Positions 59,811 through 64,000 of a stretch of DNA of 64,000 nucleotides are shown here, in pieces. The notes under the pieces are model-generated. The model was not told where the DNA came from and did not search any database. It saw nothing but the letters and a program-made list of their open reading frames with translations. Every line of letters starts with the position of its first letter. Position 1 is the first letter of the stretch. Position numbers and translations under genes: made by a program. Origin of the DNA: Stappia sp. (lineage in GTDB: Bacteria; Pseudomonadota; Alphaproteobacteria; Rhizobiales; Stappiaceae); the NCBI GenBank assembly GCA_002722295.1, contig PBLF01000021.1:62001-126000 (forward strand), written 5' to 3'.

Positions 59811-62540
59811 TCAGTCCGCGGCGGTGTGACCGGCCGCCACGGGCAGGGTTACCTCGGCGATCGACTCGTCGTCGGGCGAGGGGTGCACGGAAAAGCCGAG
59901 TGCGCCGCACATGGCGAGCATGGTCGTGTTTTCCTTCAGCACCTCGCCCTTGATCGTGGCGATTCCGTCGGCGGCGGCATAGTCGATGATGAGCTGCATC
60001 AGCGCCCAGCCCAGCCCTTTGCCCTTCAGGCCCGACTGCACGATGATCGCGTATTCGCCGGTCTGGTGGTCCGGATCGGCGTGCAGGCGCACGACACCGA
60101 GGATCTCGCCGCTCGCCGGATCCGACGCGGCGAAGGCCATGGCGCGCGCATAGTCGAGTTGCACCAGGCGGGCCATGAACGCGTGGCTGAACTCCTTGAC
60201 GGGCGCGAAGAAACGAAGACGAAGGTCCTCGGGCGTCACCTTTTCCTCGAAGAAGCGGCGATAGCGGTCCTCGTCCTCGGGTTTTACCGGCGACACCTTG
60301 ACCGTGCTGCCGTCCTTGAGCGTGAGCATCCGCTCCCATTCCTGCGGATAAGGCAGGACGGCAAGCCGCGAGCGTCCGCTACGGCCCGGATGCACGACCG
60401 GCTCGGCGACGGCGATGCGTCCGTCGAGAGCCAGTGCGCCGCGATGGTCGGCGGCCAGCGGGTTGAGGTCCATCTCGCGGATCTCGGGAATGTCGATGGC
60501 GATCTGCGACACCTTCACCAGCGTGAGGGCGATGGCATGCATGTCGGCGCGCGGACGGTCGCGGAAACCCTCCAGAAGGCGGCTGACCCGCGTCCGGCGG
60601 ATGAGCGCCTCGGCAAGGTTGAGGTCGAGCGGGGGCAGCGCAAGGGCCACGTCTCCCATGACCTCGACCCCCGTTCCGCCGTGGCCGAAGGCGATGACGG
60701 GACCGAAGGTCGCATCGTCCGCGAGACCGATGAAGATCTCGCTCGCATGGGCGTGGCGCACCATGGGTTGAAGCACGATGCCCGTGACCCGTGCCTGCGG
60801 GTGGGTCGTCGCGATGCGGGCCAGCAGGTCGCCGGCCGCGGCCTCCACGGCCTCGGGCGTGGTCAGGTCGAGCACCACGCCACCCACGTCGGACTTGAAG
60901 GGCAACTCGGGCGAGACGAGTTTCAGCGCCAGCCGGCCCGCGGCCGGCAGCATCTCGGTGGCAATCGCGGCGGCCTGCGCCGGGTCGCTGGCGAAACGGC
61001 TTTCCACCTGCGCGATGCCGTAGGCGGCAAGCACCTTGCGCACGTCGGGTGGCGTCAGCCAGGTCTCGCCACGGTCCAGGGTCGCGCGAACGACGGCGCG
61101 CGCGCTTTCCACATCGGGTGAAAAATCGGTGGGCAGGCTGGGCGGAGCGGCCATGAGCTGGTCGCGGGCTTCCGCATAGCGTGCCAGATGCATGAAGGCG
61201 CGAACGGATTCCGACGCGGTGCCGTGGCAGGGCACGCGGGCCGCGTCCAGCGCCTTGCGGGGAAGGGGCGCGCCGGCGGTCAATGCCACGAGCAACGGCT
61301 TGCGTCGCGCATGTCCGCCCCGCCCCGGCGTGGCCAGCGAGGCGAGCGCGTTTGCCGTTTCGCTCATGTCCACGAAGGGGGAGGGGGCGACGACCGTCAG
61401 AACCGCGTCGACATTCCTGTCACCTAGCATCGTCGAGGCCGCACTCGCATAGCGTTCGGAGGGGGCGGTCTCGTCGAGCGTGAGCGGATTGGCCTCCGCA
61501 AGGCCCGGCCTTTGCAGGGACGCGAGTGCCCCGGTGGTTTCCTCGGACAGGCTGGCGAGTTCGCCGCCGAGCCGCTTGAGGTGATCGCCGGCGAGTGTCG
61601 CGAGGGAGCCGCCCGTGGCGACGATGCCGAGCCGCCGTCCCGTGACGGGCTTGAGCCGGCTCACGGTCTCCGCCGCCTCGAACATCTCGTCCAGCGTGTC
61701 GACCCTGAGCACGCCGGCGCGGGCGAGCGCCGCATCGAAGACCGCGTCGGGGCGCGCGATGCGCCCGGCGTGGGTGATGCCGTCATGGGAGCGCTCGCGG
61801 CTGGCGCCGGAGCGCAGCACCACCACCGGCTTGGACCGCGCCGCGGCCCGGGCGGCGGACAGGAACTTGCGCGGGTGCACGATGGTTTCGAGGTGCAGCA
61901 GGATCGCCCGGGTGCGGTAGTCGAGGGCGAACCAGTCGAGAAGGTCGGAGGCATCCACGTCCGAGCGCTGGCCGAGCGAGACGATGCCGGAGAACCCGGT
62001 TCCATTCGCCCTGGCCCAGGAGAGCGTGGCGTTCACCACCGTGCCCGAACGGGCGACGAAGGCGAGGTCACCCGCTCCGGCCTCGCAGGCGCCCAGATGT
62101 GCGGCAAGCCGGCTTGCCGGTGCCGCGACCCCGAGGCTGCCCGGCCCCAGAAGGCGCAGAAGGTGAGGCCGTGCGGCCAGAAGGGCGGCGTGTGAATCTT
62201 CCGCGCTCCACCGGTCGTAGCCGGCCGAAAGCGCAATCGCCGCACGGGTTCCGGCGGCACCGGCGGCGGAAACGAGAGAGGCCGCCTCGCCCGGAGCCCC
62301 GGTCAGGATCAGCAGGTCGGGAGGTGTCGCGAGATCCTCGATCGCGCGCGCGTGCGAGAACCGTTCGGGCATGTCGGCAAGATCGGACTCGCTGCCGCCA
62401 ACGAGCGACAACGGCCCCGTGAAGCCGCTTTGTGCCAGCCGGTCGAGAAGGAGCTTCAGCGCGCCGCCGGGCAATCTGCTTGGCCCCGCGACGGCGATGG
62501 AGGTCGGACGAAACAGTCCTTCGAGGTTTCGGATCGTCAC
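59811..62540 (-). CDS. Bifunctional ADP-forming acyl-CoA synthetase-like / GNAT protein acetyltransferase (Pat family)
   Basis: About 909 residues. Order: CoA-binding domain (FRPTSIAVAGPSRLPGG), succinyl-CoA ligase-like domains (KPVVVLRSGASRERSHDGIT), ATP-grasp (LKLVSPELPFKSDVGGVVLD and FGHGGTGVEVMGDVALALPP), and a C-terminal GNAT domain with acetyl-CoA site VQSGLKGKGLGWALMQLIID. This is the PatZ/Pka architecture that acetylates lysines, for example to silence acyl-CoA synthetases. GTG 62540 is chosen because AAAGGA lies upstream; ATG 62567 sits directly on its Shine-Dalgarno sequence. Confidence 0.9.
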   Translation of the reverse strand: MTIRNLEGLFRPTSIAVAGPSRLPGGALKLLLDRLAQSGFTGPLSLVGGSESDLADMPERFSHARAIEDLATPPDLLILTGAPGEAASLVSAAGAAGTRAAIALSAGYDRWSAEDSHAALLAARPHLLRLLGPGSLGVAAPASRLAAHLGACEAGAGDLAFVARSGTVVNATLSWARANGTGFSGIVSLGQRSDVDASDLLDWFALDYRTRAILLHLETIVHPRKFLSAARAAARSKPVVVLRSGASRERSHDGITHAGRIARPDAVFDAALARAGVLRVDTLDEMFEAAETVSRLKPVTGRRLGIVATGGSLATLAGDHLKRLGGELASLSEETTGALASLQRPGLAEANPLTLDETAPSERYASAASTMLGDRNVDAVLTVVAPSPFVDMSETANALASLATPGRGGHARRKPLLVALTAGAPLPRKALDAARVPCHGTASESVRAFMHLARYAEARDQLMAAPPSLPTDFSPDVESARAVVRATLDRGETWLTPPDVRKVLAAYGIAQVESRFASDPAQAAAIATEMLPAAGRLALKLVSPELPFKSDVGGVVLDLTTPEAVEAAAGDLLARIATTHPQARVTGIVLQPMVRHAHASEIFIGLADDATFGPVIAFGHGGTGVEVMGDVALALPPLDLNLAEALIRRTRVSRLLEGFRDRPRADMHAIALTLVKVSQIAIDIPEIREMDLNPLAADHRGALALDGRIAVAEPVVHPGRSGRSRLAVLPYPQEWERMLTLKDGSTVKVSPVKPEDEDRYRRFFEEKVTPEDLRLRFFAPVKEFSHAFMARLVQLDYARAMAFAASDPASGEILGVVRLHADPDHQTGEYAIIVQSGLKGKGLGWALMQLIIDYAAADGIATIKGEVLKENTTMLAMCGALGFSVHPSPDDESIAEVTLPVAAGHTAAD

Positions 62541-62725
62541 GGTGGGTCCTTTCCTTCCGCGGTCCATCCTCCCCGAAGTCTGTGTCAGCCTTGCGGTCGT
62601 TGCCACCCCGTTACGGCATTTCCCCGCCACGGGTGGTAGGCGGGACGCCGCCATCCCCCCGAACGGCGGCGTCCCCGTGCCTGTCGCATCCCCTCAGGAT
62701 ACCCCCCAGGCACGTTGGCTTGCGA

Positions 62726-62752
62726 AAAGGGCGCCGATACATGGCGCCCTTT
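62726..62752 (-). terminator. Terminator of the universal stress gene
   Basis: A 10-bp stem AAAGGGCGCC / GGCGCCCTTT with loop GATACAT; A-rich on the plus side at 62725-62728, giving a short U tract on minus-strand RNA. It lies 10 bases after the usp stop. Confidence 0.75.
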
Positions 62753-62761
62753 CCGTCTGTG

Positions 62762-63589
62762 TCAGTGGGCCATCAGCACCGGTACGGTCATGGCCGCGAG
62801 AATCTCGCGCGTTGCGCCGCCGAACAGGAACTCGCGCATCCGCGAATGGCCGTAGCCGCCCATCGCAACGAGATCGATCGACTTGTCGGACACGTAGTTG
62901 AGGATCGCGTCGGCAACACCGCCGCTCGGGCGCGGAACCACGTCGATGGTCACGTCGAGGCCGTGGCGGGCGAGATAGGTGGCGATGTCGCTGCCCGGCT
63001 CGCCGTGGGCGCGCCGGCCGTTCTCGACGATCATCACGGTGACCTTGTCGGCCATCTGCAGCATCGGCATCGCCGCATGCACGGCGCGGCTCGCGGTCGG
63101 GCTGCCGTCCCAGGCGACCATGACGTTCTTCAGCGGAAGCTGCCCGCCGATATAGGGCACCATGAGAACCGGCACGCCGGACTCGAACAGGATCGATTCG
63201 ATGAGCATCTCGCGCATCGGCTCCGGCTCGTCCGGGTTTTCCTGGCCGACGACGACCAGATCCGTGAGCCGGCAATGGGCAAGCACCGTCTCCGCCGATC
63301 CGCCGGTGATCATCTCGGCGGTGCGCACTTCCGCCTTCACACCGGCCATGCGGGCCATGTCATTGAAGGTCTTGCCCGCGTCCTGTGCGGCCTTGAGCGC
63401 CTGGTTGCGCGCCAGTTCGATGTAGTCGGCCGGCATGGGTGCCGCGACGAAGCCGGGAACGACCGGCTCGAAGGCAATGGTCAGGCCGGTGGCATGGGCG
63501 TCGCAGCGCGACGCGAAGTCCAGGGCCGCGCGCGCCGCGTGCTGCTTGCCGGCAAGATCGACCAGCGTGAGAATGTCCTTGATTGCCAT
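62762..63589 (-). CDS. Universal stress protein (two-domain UspA family)
   Basis: 275 residues, two tandem Usp domains. The C-terminal domain carries VMVAWDGSPTASRAVHAAMP and the ATP-binding-type pattern IDLVAMGGYGHSRMREFLFG with GATREIL; the N-terminal one is more divergent (AIKDILTLVDLAGKQHAARA). These proteins respond to starvation or redox stress. ATG 63589 has a strong AAAGGAGGGA upstream. It is monocistronic and followed by a terminator. Confidence 0.9.
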   Translation of the reverse strand: MAIKDILTLVDLAGKQHAARAALDFASRCDAHATGLTIAFEPVVPGFVAAPMPADYIELARNQALKAAQDAGKTFNDMARMAGVKAEVRTAEMITGGSAETVLAHCRLTDLVVVGQENPDEPEPMREMLIESILFESGVPVLMVPYIGGQLPLKNVMVAWDGSPTASRAVHAAMPMLQMADKVTVMIVENGRRAHGEPGSDIATYLARHGLDVTIDVVPRPSGGVADAILNYVSDKSIDLVAMGGYGHSRMREFLFGGATREILAAMTVPVLMAH

Positions 63590-63801
63590 TGGGTAGTCCC
63601 TCCTTTGCGTGACACGGATCCGAAGCGTGTCCGCTGATCCGTTCACCGTTGAATGCAGGTTAGGCGGATCGGGATCACCGGTCCTTGACCGGAATCAAAC
63701 GGGTTCGTTTCGCGTCGCGTCCAGTTAACGCAATGAAGGGCAAGGCATTCAATAGGTGGATTTCCCATGCCGTAGGGACAGTTTCGCCGTTCGTGCCGCT
63801 C

Positions 63802-64000
63802 TCACACCATCTTCATCGTCTCGCGGGCGATGATCAGGCGCTGGATCTCGGAGGTGCCCTCGTAGATCGTCGTGATGCGCGCGTCGCGTGCATGGCGCTC
63901 CAGCGGATAGTCCTGCACATAGCCGGCTCCGCCGTGGAGCTGCAGCGCGGTGTAGGTTGCGCGCTGGGCCGCCTCGGAGGCAAACAGCTTGGCCATGGAG
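63802..64000 (-). CDS. Acyl-CoA dehydrogenase, C-terminal fragment (rest outside window)
   Basis: 66 residues are visible from the right edge to the stop. [20 protein letters not shown] and [20 protein letters not shown] are diagnostic of the C-terminal helical domain; the Glu in YEGT is the catalytic base of butyryl- and medium-chain enzymes. It oxidises an acyl-CoA to the enoyl-CoA with FAD. Chain-length preference cannot be judged. Confidence 0.95.
   Translation of the reverse strand, partial: SMAKLFASEAAQRATYTALQLHGGAGYVQDYPLERHARDARITTIYEGTSEIQRLIIARETMKMV

Overview
The window is a GC-rich, densely packed stretch of chromosome, most likely from a member of the Hyphomicrobiales (Rhizobiales) in the Alphaproteobacteria. 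The evidence is GcrA (56614-57156), an Omp2-type porin (14176-15450), a BA14K-family protein, two phasins, a giant PdhS-like histidine kinase, a rhizobial-type sulfate-assimilation operon with the DUF2849 and DUF934 genes, and a tRNA-His with A73 and no templated G-1, a trait of the alphaproteobacterial clade. A Stappiaceae-like genus (Stappia, Pannonibacter, Roseibium) would fit, but that is inference. There is no rRNA, no CRISPR array, no insertion sequence and no phage module.

Layout. 1-11 kb: a TetR regulator starts a plus-strand operon for acyl-CoA metabolism (enoyl-CoA hydratase, AMP-dependent acyl-CoA ligase, two MaoC-fold proteins). After a cold-shock gene, a minus-strand operon encodes a branched-chain-type ABC transporter (binding protein, livG, livF, a frameshifted livH, livM) plus an alpha/beta hydrolase. 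The promoter regions of both operons carry dyads with the same ATGATTCAT core, so they look like one regulon for uptake and CoA activation of an unidentified carboxylic acid or ester. 11-19.5 kb: BA14K protein, flavoprotein, LPS-type glycosyltransferase, major porin, an orphan sugar-binding protein, an SCP2-type thiolase and a HAD hydrolase. 19.7-25.5 kb: cysG-DUF2849-cysI-cysH-DUF934 followed by fpr, which together provide siroheme, APS and sulfite reduction and probably the electron supply. 25.6-33.7 kb: Nudix hydrolase, MDR reductase, lytic transglycosylase, REC-REC-GGDEF cyclase, a SCOT-type CoA-transferase pair and an AsmA-like protein.

33.7-44.7 kb is a polyamine island. potFGHI import genes and one glutamine-synthetase-like gene lie on the minus strand; a GntR regulator, a second glutamine-synthetase-like gene, a putrescine-type aminotransferase and a PuuB-like oxidase lie on the plus strand. 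Both promoters beside the regulator carry ATGTGATCAC, a likely shared GntR operator. 44.7-48.8 kb holds an Fe(III) ABC permease and binding protein without an ATPase gene, then a PLP-dependent threonine dehydratase-like gene. 49-53.3 kb is a 1438-residue PAS histidine kinase with long acidic linkers. 53.7-57.2 kb has two phasin genes, tRNA-His, two tandem divergent winged-helix paralogues of very different base composition, and gcrA preceded by a TTAA-N7-TTAA CtrA-type site. 57.2-64 kb: a triple terminator-like repeat, a small conserved protein, a ThDP enzyme of the acetolactate synthase family, a Pat-type acetyltransferase/acyl-CoA synthetase, a universal stress protein and the 3' end of an acyl-CoA dehydrogenase.

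The most unusual points are the putative TetR regulon linking a 39-bp operator palindrome to the ABC operon, the split MaoC pair with one subunit lacking the catalytic motif, the frameshifted livH, and the cell-cycle-flavoured region (PdhS-like kinase, wHTH paralogues, GANTC sites, CtrA box, gcrA). All functions are read from sequence motifs recognised by eye; no database search was run.
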